DNA of 40,237 nt from an uncultured Acetatifactor sp. (lineage in GTDB: Bacteria > Bacillota > Clostridia > Lachnospirales > Lachnospiraceae), in assembly GCA_910587555.1 (NCBI GenBank), contig CAJULV010000037.1, positions 1 through 40,237 of the forward strand. The letters run 5' to 3'. Positions 1 through 6,279 of this stretch are shown here, one piece after another. The notes beneath the pieces were generated by a model, which saw only the letters and a program-made list of their open reading frames with translations, was not told the origin of the DNA and did no database searches. The position numbers and the translations under genes were made by a program. The stretch's first letter is position 1. The number at the start of each line of letters is the position of its first letter.

Positions 1-48
1 GCGTGTTCGGGACTTTCACCCGTTAGAGCGCGCCCATGGCGCGCAAAC
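1..48 (-). mobile_element. 5' end of a class C group II intron (cut by window edge)
   Basis: Read on the minus strand, the sequence leaving the tsf terminator begins GUUUGCGCGCCAUGGGCGCG and continues with CUAACGGGUGAAAGUCCCGA. This closely follows, from memory, the start of class C group II introns such as the Oceanobacillus iheyensis one, which has a GUGUGCCCGGCAUGGG start followed by a GGGUGAGAGUCCCGAAC segment. Class C introns typically insert directly behind rho-independent terminators, and this one abuts the T-tract of the tsf terminator. The GCGCGCC/GGCGCGC arms (27-43) form a perfect 7-bp hairpin. Only about 48 nt are visible, so the reverse transcriptase gene and intron integrity cannot be judged. 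Confidence 0.7.
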
Positions 49-49
49 C

Positions 50-83
50 AAAAAACGCTGGAACCATGCGGGTTTCCAGCGTT
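50..83 (-). terminator. rho-independent terminator of rpsB-tsf
   Basis: Perfect 10-bp arms AACGCTGGAA (54-63) and TTCCAGCGTT (74-83) enclose a 10-nt loop. On the minus strand the stem is followed by six T residues. It lies 24 bp beyond the tsf stop codon. Confidence 0.93.
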
Positions 84-107
84 CTGCTTAATCTTATGAA
101 ATTGGAA

Positions 108-1046
108 TTACATTCCCATCTGCGCAGCCACCTCAGCAGCAAAGTCCTCGTTCTTCTTCTCCAGGCCTTCACCGGTCTCAAAACGGACGAACCTGCTGAT
201 GCTCAGTTCGGCATTGTTCTCTTTCGCTACCTGCGCAACATACTGCGCAACGGTCTGCTTCCCGTCCTCAGCCTTCACATATACCTGCTCTAACAAGCAT
301 ACTTCCTTAAGTTCCTTATTCAGACGGCCGTTAATAGCACCCTCGATGACTTTCTCAGGCTTGCCCGCCATCTTCGGATCCTGCTCAATCTGGGCAGCAA
401 TAATCTCCTTTTCGTGTGCCTTATATTCCTCGGATACATCGCCTGTTGCCACATATTTGGGATTCAACGCAGCAACCTGCATTGCTAAGTTTGTCAGCGC
501 TTCCTTTACACTGTCATTTACTACACTGGTTTTTGCTTCCACTATGACGCCGATTCTTCCACCGCCATGTACATAAGTGGCAACACAACCCTCGGAAGCT
601 TCCACACGCTCGAATCTTCTGATGTTCAGCTTTTCACCGATTACTGCAATCTTATCAACCAATGCTTCCTTTACCGTCTTGGAAGCATCCTCACTCCATG
701 CCTCTTCCAACAATGCATCCACATTGTCCGCAGAAGAGCAAACAGCCTGTTCTGCAACAGCCTTCACGAACTCCTGGAAAGTCTCATTCTTTGCCACAAA
801 GTCAGTTTCGGAATTTACTTCTACCACTGCCGCCTTTGTATCTCCATCGGAAGCAATGCAACAGATCCCCTCTGCCGCAATTCTGCTCTCCTTCTTCACT
901 GCCTTAGCCTGTCCCTTTTTGCGCAGGATCTCCACAGCCTCTTCCATATTTCCATCGGTCTCACTCAGAGCCTTCTTACAATCTGTCATACCGGCGCCGG
1001 TCTGTTCACGCAGTTCCTTAACCATAGCCGCTGTAATTGCTGCCAT
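108..1046 (-). CDS. tsf: Translation elongation factor Ts
   Basis: EF-Ts is the guanine nucleotide exchange factor that regenerates EF-Tu-GTP in the cytoplasm. The 312-residue product begins with the diagnostic N-terminal UBA-like module (VKELREQTGAGMTDCKKAL, about residues 9-27). The TDFVAKN motif of the core domain follows at about residue 80. Length is close to the usual 290-310 for Clostridia. The ATG is preceded by a purine-rich site (TAGGAGGATAAAG). It follows rpsB by 57 bp, the standard rpsB-tsf operon, and ends at a strong terminator. No anomalies were seen. Confidence 0.97.
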   Translation of the reverse strand: MAAITAAMVKELREQTGAGMTDCKKALSETDGNMEEAVEILRKKGQAKAVKKESRIAAEGICCIASDGDTKAAVVEVNSETDFVAKNETFQEFVKAVAEQAVCSSADNVDALLEEAWSEDASKTVKEALVDKIAVIGEKLNIRRFERVEASEGCVATYVHGGGRIGVIVEAKTSVVNDSVKEALTNLAMQVAALNPKYVATGDVSEEYKAHEKEIIAAQIEQDPKMAGKPEKVIEGAINGRLNKELKEVCLLEQVYVKAEDGKQTVAQYVAQVAKENNAELSISRFVRFETGEGLEKKNEDFAAEVAAQMGM

Positions 1047-1103
1047 TTACTTTATCCTCCTAACTCTTATTAAATATATGAAAAAACTCACATCTGCTGT
1101 TAC

Positions 1104-1856
1104 TTATGCATTTTCCTTCTCTGCTACTTCTTCAATATCTTCCGCCGCCACATCTGCCTCCGTATAAACGGCTTCACCCTGATTTGCCTCAATTACAGCA
1201 TCTGCCATCTTAGAGACAATCAGTTTTACTGCACGGATTGCATCATCGTTACCCGGAATGATATAATCAAGTTCCTCCGGATCACAGTTGGTATCGCCGA
1301 TACCGATCAGAGTAATGCCAAGTGCATGCGCCTCCTGCACGCAAATTCTCTCTTTCTTGGGATCTACTACAAAAATTGCATCGGGAACTCTGCTCATATT
1401 CCTGATACCCCCCAGGTTCTTTTCCAGCTTCTCCCACTCTTTCTTCAGTTTGATAACTTCCTTCTTAGGAAGAACATCAAATGTTCCGTCTTCAGACATC
1501 TTCTCAATCGCATGAAGTCTGCCGATACGAGACTGAATCGTCTTAAAATTGGTAAGCATACCACCCAGCCATCTCTCGTTCACATAATACATGCCGCAAC
1601 GCTCCGCTTCGGTCTTCACGGCATCCTGTGCCTGCTTCTTAGTTCCCACAAAGAGAATGGTACCGCCCTGTGCCGCAATCTCAGAGACCGCCCTGTAAGC
1701 CTCGTCCACCTTGCCCACAGACTTCTGCAGATCAATAATGTGGATACCGTTTCTCTCGGTAAAAATGTAGGGAGCCATTTTGGGGTTCCATCTTCTGGTC
1801 TGATGTCCGAAATGGACGCCTGCTTCCAACAGCTGTTTCATAGAAATAACGCTCAT
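1104..1856 (-). CDS. rpsB: 30S ribosomal protein S2
   Basis: S2 is an essential late-assembly protein of the 30S subunit, bound at the head-body junction near S1/bS21 sites. The 250-residue protein starts MSVISMKQLLEAGVHFGHQT, the family signature. GGMLTNFKTI and the PDAIFVVDPKKE segment are also present. The last ~25 residues form an acidic Glu/Ala tail typical of clostridial S2. The start is fixed by GGAGGT 6-7 nt upstream. It is first in the rpsB-tsf operon, driven from a sigma-A promoter about 250 nt upstream through a structured leader. Confidence 0.97.
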   Translation of the reverse strand: MSVISMKQLLEAGVHFGHQTRRWNPKMAPYIFTERNGIHIIDLQKSVGKVDEAYRAVSEIAAQGGTILFVGTKKQAQDAVKTEAERCGMYYVNERWLGGMLTNFKTIQSRIGRLHAIEKMSEDGTFDVLPKKEVIKLKKEWEKLEKNLGGIRNMSRVPDAIFVVDPKKERICVQEAHALGITLIGIGDTNCDPEELDYIIPGNDDAIRAVKLIVSKMADAVIEANQGEAVYTEADVAAEDIEEVAEKENA

Positions 1857-2107
1857 TTTTTCTACCTCCGTTTGGTTAATTTCTTCCGTATAACCGTCAG
1901 TGCAACCCTCGATGCACCAACCGGACTCGCGTTAAAATCCGGCGGACTCCGATGACTACCAGTAATCTTCACTTCCTGTCTTCTGTTGAAAACGGAAAAC
2001 TCCCGTTCCCAAACCGTTCAGAACGTTAAAAAATTCCCGGCACCATCACCGAATCGGCATACGTGTCTTCTTATATCAAGCGCTCGGTGAAAGTTTTACT
2101 TGCACCA
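1857..2107 (-). promoter_or_regulatory. long structured 5' leader of rpsB-tsf
   Basis: About 250 nt separate the predicted transcription start from the rpsB ATG. The leader has several possible stems: TCACCGA (2046-2052) with TCGGTGA (2084-2090), CCGGA (1921-1925) with TCCGG (1938-1942), and AACGGGAGTTTTCCGTT-like pairing near 1990-2010. It contains no ORF with a good ribosome binding site and no hairpin followed by a T-tract. A leader this long in front of a ribosomal protein operon suggests autoregulation by S2, which is an inference. It does not match a riboswitch that I recognise. Confidence 0.45.
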
Positions 2108-2113
2108 TTTTTT

Positions 2114-2142
2114 ATTATAGCATGATACCCTCTGCTTTGCAA
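2114..2142 (-). promoter_or_regulatory. sigma-A promoter of rpsB-tsf
   Basis: On the minus strand TTGCAA (2137-2142) and a perfect TATAAT (2114-2119) are separated by exactly 17 bp. It points into the rpsB leader and lies only about 18 bp from the left end of the insertion sequence, so the IS left the promoter intact. Confidence 0.82.
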
Positions 2143-2159
2143 GAGGTATAAATAATTTC

Positions 2160-3818
2160 CAGCTCTGACGAGTAAACTTTTTTATAGTTATCTAAGCCAG
2201 AATTTCTATTCTTTTTTCAGTCGTCCTTCGCTCCCTTTTTTAAAAATGCAATAGTTTCCCAGCCTGTCCGCATATTCCGCTGTTCTGTTGTCGCTTTTAT
2301 TCCTCTCCTCACCTCCTTTCAGCCCTCACCATTCAAACCTAATCTGAAACTTCTCTTTTGCCATGCATTCTTTCAGCCGCTCCTGCTTCCAGGCTTCCAG
2401 CAGCCTCCTGTGCTTCTGTTCCCTGCTCTGCTTCACTTTTTCCCATAATTTCTCCCACGCCTCTATGATCTGGGAGATCATGTGGCCTATCTGTATCAGG
2501 TAATAATGGTTCTTCCACGCCTGGTAGTTGTGGCTGAACCGGTGTTCCAGGTTGTATCCATGTCTTTTCTGGGTATTGGACCCTTCATTCTCGATCGCCC
2601 ACCTTCTTCTCCCGGCTTCCGCCAGCTCTTTTACATTCCTTTTCGTTACCGGCAGGTCCGTCAGGAAATAGAACGGGTATTTTCCCTCCCCGCTTTCCCC
2701 TCTCTCTATGAAATTGACCTGATGCCCTTCATACGCAATCCCTGTCACATAGTCATGCCACACCTTTTTTTCTTCCCATTCCTTTTTGCCCTGCCCTTTT
2801 TTCTTTCCCGGTACCAGGTATTCCTCCTCCTGGTAGTTCCTTTCCAGGTCCTTTAGTTTCCTGTATTCCCCATAAACAGCGGGTATCCTTCCCTCTTTGA
2901 AACGCAGCAGGTAACTGCAGCCTGCGTTCCCGCATTCCGTGAAGAAACGGCCACAGGCATACAGGCTGTCCCCGCAGATGCATACCGGCAGCTCCGGAAA
3001 TCTGTCCCTCAGTTTTTTCAGCAGCCTGTAGAAGGCTTTCAGCTCACAGTCCTGTTTCTCCGCCTCTTCCTGTTTCTCCGCGAATTCTGTCATGATGCTC
3101 ACATAGATATCCGGGTGCAGCATTATTTTTGCTTCCAGCACATAATAATAGTATTCTGTATATTCCGCCTCCGTCCCTCTGTTGTGGATACGGTGCAGGC
3201 ATTTCCCGTCCGGCTTCTCACGGCTGCTGTACAGCTGCGTCCCGTCTATGATGACCTGCCAGCAGCAGCCGCGCAGCCTTGCCCTTTCAAATGCCCTGCT
3301 GCGTATCAGCTTTTTTACAAGCCTGCATACTGTATCCTGGAGTTCATCCGGGTCGACTCCCTTCAGGTAATCGTTGATGGTCTCCCAGTATGGCAGCTCG
3401 GTAAGCTCCTGGCAGCTCAGGTACCCTATGTTTTCTATTATTATTTCAGAATTGAATTCCTCACTTGTTTTTCTCATGCTGCTGATGTAAAATATAGAGG
3501 AAAGGATCCTTGTCATCAGCAGGACTTGGCACTGGTAAGTGATATACCTCTGGTCACGCGGATCCCGGATCTGCTTCAGCAGGGACAGCAGGTCGGGGAA
3601 AAAACGTTTGAACACCTTTAACAGCTCACACGAAAGATGAAACTGTGCCAGGTGTTTCCTCGCTTCTGCTCTGGTGATTTTTTCTTTCGTTTTCTTGATG
3701 AAGACCTCCTTTCTTTCTTGGGCTTGCGAAAAAATAGTTTTGGTGGTGATTCTATTATCTCGCATTTCCTTGAAAAATGGGAGGTTTTTATTGTAAATTT
3801 TTTTAATCGTCAGAGCTG
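2160..3818 (-). mobile_element. Insertion sequence, DDE type, with 16-of-17-bp terminal inverted repeats
   Basis: The left end reads CAGCTCTGACGAGTAAA (2160-2176). The complement of the right end reads CAGCTCTGACGATTAAA (3802-3818), a 17-bp inverted repeat with one mismatch. The ~1.66-kb element carries a single transposase gene on the minus strand. No clear target-site duplication flanks the repeats. It lies between the terminator of the flagellar operon and the promoter of rpsB-tsf, so it interrupts no gene. A third CAGCTCTGA copy outside the element (3942-3950) leaves some doubt about the exact right boundary. Confidence 0.75.
2326..3765 (-). CDS. DDE transposase of an IS4-like insertion sequence
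   Basis: The 479-residue protein has the layout of a DDE transposase with an RNase H-like fold. Candidate catalytic acids are D174 (in VIIDGTQLY), D266 (in CICGDSLYA) and E392 in RRRWAIENEGSNTQK, the last resembling the IS4-type R-x3-E signature. A basic helical N-terminus (residues 15-60) probably binds DNA. The ORF is unbroken, so the element may be active. The start is uncertain. The upstream ATG (3765) has only a poorly spaced AAGGAA. A perfect AAGGAGGT (3704-3711) instead lies 4 nt before an in-frame ATC codon (residue 23), perhaps an ancestral start. Family placement beyond 'IS4-like' is not secure. Confidence 0.85.
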   Translation of the reverse strand: MRDNRITTKTIFSQAQERKEVFIKKTKEKITRAEARKHLAQFHLSCELLKVFKRFFPDLLSLLKQIRDPRDQRYITYQCQVLLMTRILSSIFYISSMRKTSEEFNSEIIIENIGYLSCQELTELPYWETINDYLKGVDPDELQDTVCRLVKKLIRSRAFERARLRGCCWQVIIDGTQLYSSREKPDGKCLHRIHNRGTEAEYTEYYYYVLEAKIMLHPDIYVSIMTEFAEKQEEAEKQDCELKAFYRLLKKLRDRFPELPVCICGDSLYACGRFFTECGNAGCSYLLRFKEGRIPAVYGEYRKLKDLERNYQEEEYLVPGKKKGQGKKEWEEKKVWHDYVTGIAYEGHQVNFIERGESGEGKYPFYFLTDLPVTKRNVKELAEAGRRRWAIENEGSNTQKRHGYNLEHRFSHNYQAWKNHYYLIQIGHMISQIIEAWEKLWEKVKQSREQKHRRLLEAWKQERLKECMAKEKFQIRFEW

Positions 3819-3856
3819 ATGGTTTATAGACTTAAAAAGCAGACACTACTTATCAA

Positions 3857-3900
3857 GAAAAACCAGTTTGGGGATTATATGTGTACAAATCCTAAACTGG
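3857..3900 (-). terminator. rho-independent terminator closing the fla/che operon
   Basis: On the minus strand CCAGTTTAGGATT (3888-3900) pairs with AATCCCCAAACTGG (3863-3876), with one mismatch/bulge. The loop is about 11 nt and TTTTTC follows. It lies 63 bp after the stop of the MltG-like gene and just outside the right end of the IS. Confidence 0.85.
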
Positions 3901-3962
3901 CTTTAACCAATGTTCTTTTCATTGTTTCTTCATTCATGAAGCAGCTCTGAAAATTTCATGAT

Positions 3963-4751
3963 TTATTTGGTTTTCGTAATCATTTTAACAATTTCCTCTT
4001 CACTGGTACCTGGTACAATCTCATAGGTACCGGCAGTAATATTTCTGGAATATCCATTGCTGCATAAATAGCTGTCAAACGCGGCAGCATCCTCCACCAA
4101 TCCTGCTTCCTCCAGCATCTGGCTGACATGAGAAGATGTCACACCGAATTCAATCACCACCGTAACCGTGGCTTCGTCAGAATAATCTCTCTCCGCTCCG
4201 TTGATGTCGGAACCGTCAATTCCGTCCGCATTCGATGCTGCCTGCCCTGACAGGAAATCAGATTCCGAAGCACCGTCTGATATTCCTGCTCCAGAACCGT
4301 TACTTGCTCCGCCGTTGCCGTCCGTCTCTGAACCATTCACTGCTCCGCCGTTGCCGCCCGTCTCTGAACCATTTGAACCTGCTCCGTCGTTGCCGCCCGT
4401 CTCTGAACCATTCACTGCTCCGTCATTGCTGCCCGTCTCTGAACCATTCGAACCTGCTCCGTTCGCGTCCGATGTTGAACCGTTCTCTTCACTACCTTGA
4501 CCATTTGCCTCATTATCCGCTTCGTCCATGCCTTCTGCCCCAGATTCTTCTCCGCCTTCTTCCAGTGCCGATGATACATTTGTCAAATCCGTCAGCCTAA
4601 TAGAATCACTCTCCACCATTCCCAGCTCCAAGGCTTTTGCCTTAATCTCCGCATCACTCAGCGGTATGCCTTTCCCCGTAGCCACTCCCATCAAGAGAGC
4701 TGTGACGATAATTCCTACCCCCAGCCCCCGCATTTGATATTTCAGTCTCAC
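3963..4751 (-). CDS. Membrane-anchored protein with a lone MltG-type LysM-like domain
   Basis: The 262-residue product starts with a short basic segment and one hydrophobic helix (about residues 9-26), so it is anchored or exported. Residues ~65-185 are a low-complexity linker of degenerate 12-13-residue repeats around NGSETGGNDGA. The last ~70 residues (TVVIEFGVTSSHVSQMLEEA ... AGTYEIVPGTSEEEIVKMI) resemble the LysM-like N-terminal subdomain of endolytic transglycosylase MltG/YceG. The catalytic domain is absent, so lytic activity is not expected. The ORF ends at a normal stop and is followed by a terminator, so it is not cut by the IS. The start is a GTG with GGGG 6 nt upstream; an in-frame ATG at 4733 is possible. 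It is the last gene of the operon and its function is unknown. Peptidoglycan binding is inferred. Confidence 0.72.
   Translation of the reverse strand: MRLKYQMRGLGVGIIVTALLMGVATGKGIPLSDAEIKAKALELGMVESDSIRLTDLTNVSSALEEGGEESGAEGMDEADNEANGQGSEENGSTSDANGAGSNGSETGSNDGAVNGSETGGNDGAGSNGSETGGNGGAVNGSETDGNGGASNGSGAGISDGASESDFLSGQAASNADGIDGSDINGAERDYSDEATVTVVIEFGVTSSHVSQMLEEAGLVEDAAAFDSYLCSNGYSRNITAGTYEIVPGTSEEEIVKMITKTK
4196..4559 (-). repeat. Gly/Ser/Asn-rich intragenic repeat region
   Basis: The DNA encodes degenerate 12-13-codon units (NGSETGSNDGAV, NGSETGGNDGAG, NGSETGGNGGAV, NGSETDGNGGAS). The nucleotide copies between about 4300 and 4450 are nearly identical (period 36-39 bp), so copy number probably varies by slippage. 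Period lengths are multiples of three and keep the frame. Confidence 0.8.
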
Positions 4752-4770
4752 TTAGTTCCCCATTTCTCAA

Positions 4771-4971
4771 AAAACATCTGTTTCATTTAGCTCCTCAGTT
4801 TCCCTTAAAATTTCTGTTTCCGGTTTCTCATTTCCTCAAAAACTTCTGTTTCCGGTTTCTTATCTCCCCAAAAACTTCTGTTTCCGGTTTCTTATCTCCC
4901 AAAGCTTTCTGTTTCCGGTTCCTCATTTCCCTGAAACTTTCTGTTCCCCTGATTCGTCATTTTCCAAAAAC
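4771..4971 (-). repeat. Six-copy imperfect tandem repeat, period ~32 bp, non-coding
   Basis: The + strand motif TCTGTTTC(CGG) recurs at 4777, 4813, 4845, 4877, 4908 and 4940, giving periods of 36, 32, 32, 31 and 32 bp. The central units are nearly identical (AAAAACTTCTGTTTCCGG followed by TTTCTTATCTCCC). The array fills almost the whole gap between the DUF6115-type gene and the MltG-like gene. Because periods of 31-32 bp are not multiples of three, it is not coding. On the transcribed strand each unit carries a Shine-Dalgarno-like GGGAGA. Confidence 0.85.
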
Positions 4972-4976
4972 ATTTA

Positions 4977-5681
4977 TCATGCCTGCTTTCGAAACAAATC
5001 AATTACAAGGCTTACCTCACCTATTCCCAGCTCAAGTTCTTTTGCAATCATCAATGCTGACTTGCCCTGTTTGTAAAGCCTCAATATTTTTTCGTTATTA
5101 TTATATTCCTGGGAACCGTCTTCGGACCATTCGTCCTGTTCCGGCCCGGCATATTCTATCGACTCCTGCTCTGCCGCCTGTCCATCATACGCGGCTTCCG
5201 GAAGATTCCATGAGGGCGCTTCGCCAATGCCTTTTACTGTATCGGATCTTTCCGCTAACATCTGCTCCAAAGAACGCATTGCCCCTTCTGCCTCCCTGAC
5301 GGCGGCATTGATTTCGGATGCCGTGTTCTTCAGACTGGTATGCTTATTATTGAGCATGTCATAAAGAAAAACCGCCTCTTCATGGTTCTTATGAATTTCT
5401 GTCAGCACCGTGTCGGAATACTCGTTAACCGCCATGATTTTTTCATTTGTCAGGCGTTCCAGGGAACGCTCTGTCTTCTCCATGGCATACGTAACCGCCT
5501 CCTCCACAACCTCGTCCATATGGCTTCGCAGCGATTCCATTTCCCGGCTGACCAGTTCTTTGACCTCATTCTCCGCAGAATGTCCCAAGCTGCCTGCCGC
5601 CCCTTTTTTGTCCGGGATAAAAAAACTCAATATAAAAATAAGCCCTCCCGCAACCAGCAGGATGATTTCCATCATCTCCAT
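4977..5681 (-). CDS. Membrane-anchored coiled-coil protein with C-terminal HTH-like (DUF6115-type) segment, SwrB-like position
   Basis: The protein has 234 residues. An N-terminal transmembrane helix (about residues 5-24, EIILLVAGGLIFILSFFIP) is followed by long amphipathic helices likely to form a coiled coil (35-150). An acidic linker comes next. The C-terminal ~35 residues (EKILRLYKQGKSALMIAKEL then GIGEVSLVIDLF) look like a small helix-turn-helix and match my memory of DUF6115. B. subtilis has swrB, an activator of flagellar assembly with the same membrane-plus-coiled-coil layout, between sigD and rpsB. The position and architecture here suggest an analogue, but homology is unproven. The ribosome binding site is weak. 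Confidence 0.68.
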   Translation of the reverse strand: MEMMEIILLVAGGLIFILSFFIPDKKGAAGSLGHSAENEVKELVSREMESLRSHMDEVVEEAVTYAMEKTERSLERLTNEKIMAVNEYSDTVLTEIHKNHEEAVFLYDMLNNKHTSLKNTASEINAAVREAEGAMRSLEQMLAERSDTVKGIGEAPSWNLPEAAYDGQAAEQESIEYAGPEQDEWSEDGSQEYNNNEKILRLYKQGKSALMIAKELELGIGEVSLVIDLFRKQA

Positions 5682-5719
5682 TTTTCACCCATTCTTCTGC
5701 GGCATAACCTTTCGCAGAA

Positions 5720-6028
5720 TTATATTTTCATATCAAAACCGCCCTGATTCTTCACTACCACCCGTTCATGGACCGCTTTTTTCTTCCGATTGCGCCCGCC
5801 GTCACCGCTGTACTTCCCATTGCCTTTCTCTTTCGCATCGGGCCTGCTCTCACGCCACTGGGCATTATCGCTGGTGTGTACTTCCCTTATGTTCTGCTCC
5901 ACCGCTTTCTGGACCTGATCGCTGAAATTAGCCTGATCCACTACTACTTTATTGTCTTCATTATGCTTGATTGTAGTGTAATCCTGTGCCCTGGAAATCG
6001 TTGTCAGTTCAATTGCACCAAACGCCAT
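5720..6028 (-). CDS. Uncharacterised 102-residue flagellar-locus protein
   Basis: I do not recognise a domain. The small hydrophilic protein (MAFGAIELTTISRAQDYTTI start) has no signal peptide or membrane segment. A possible amphipathic helix lies at residues 30-50. Residues 58-95 are basic, Gly/Lys/Arg-rich and probably disordered. The start is supported by AGAAGG 7 nt upstream. It lies 39 bp before the SwrB-like gene and just after a MITE-like repeat whose end is only 24 bp from the ATG. Co-transcription with fapA and the SwrB-like gene suggests a motility or surface role, by context only. Confidence 0.7.
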   Translation of the reverse strand: MAFGAIELTTISRAQDYTTIKHNEDNKVVVDQANFSDQVQKAVEQNIREVHTSDNAQWRESRPDAKEKGNGKYSGDGGRNRKKKAVHERVVVKNQGGFDMKI

Positions 6029-6051
6029 AAATACACCTTCTTTCCCCTGGC

Positions 6052-6217
6052 GCGTGTTTGAAAATTCATTTCTGCCATCTGCTGCTGAAAACCGTGTTCC
6101 CGCATTTGCGGTATATTTGGTTCCATTCAGTCAGCACAACCCTCTACGCCCCCTCACAATTTGGCTTCTACCACACAGTATGACGCACATCCGCCAGAAA
6201 GCACTTTTCAAACACGC
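6052..6217. mobile_element. MITE-like palindromic-end repeat (~166 bp)
   Basis: Perfect 13-bp inverted ends GCGTGTTTGAAAA (6052-6064) and TTTTCAAACACGC (6205-6217) extend imperfectly inward through TTTCTG to ~25 bp. The interior has no credible gene. The short Phe-Glu-Asn-Ser.../His-Ile-Arg-Gln-Lys-Ala-like reading frame across it is of a kind I recall as a recurrent spurious ORF in Lachnospiraceae genomes, consistent with a dispersed non-autonomous element. It fills most of the 251-bp gap between fapA and the 102-residue gene. No clear target duplication is seen. Confidence 0.72.
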
Positions 6218-6279
6218 TCTGCTGTTCCTCTTACTATCCCTGCCGCACAAAACGCTCCCGTAAAAGAAACAATGTACTG

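Noticed and set aside
4201..4600. Plus-strand proline- and leucine-rich repeat frames
   Set aside because: They mirror the Gly/Ser/Asn repeat of the MltG-like gene on the other strand. The sense protein has an anchor and a recognisable domain; these do not.
3963..4751. MltG gene truncated by the insertion sequence
   Set aside because: The gene ends at its own stop, followed by a terminator, and the IS begins beyond that. The lack of a catalytic domain therefore predates the insertion or is native.
6054..6263. 69-codon plus-strand ORF in the gap after fapA
   Set aside because: It lies across the MITE-like repeat; similar short frames recur in such elements and are likely spurious.
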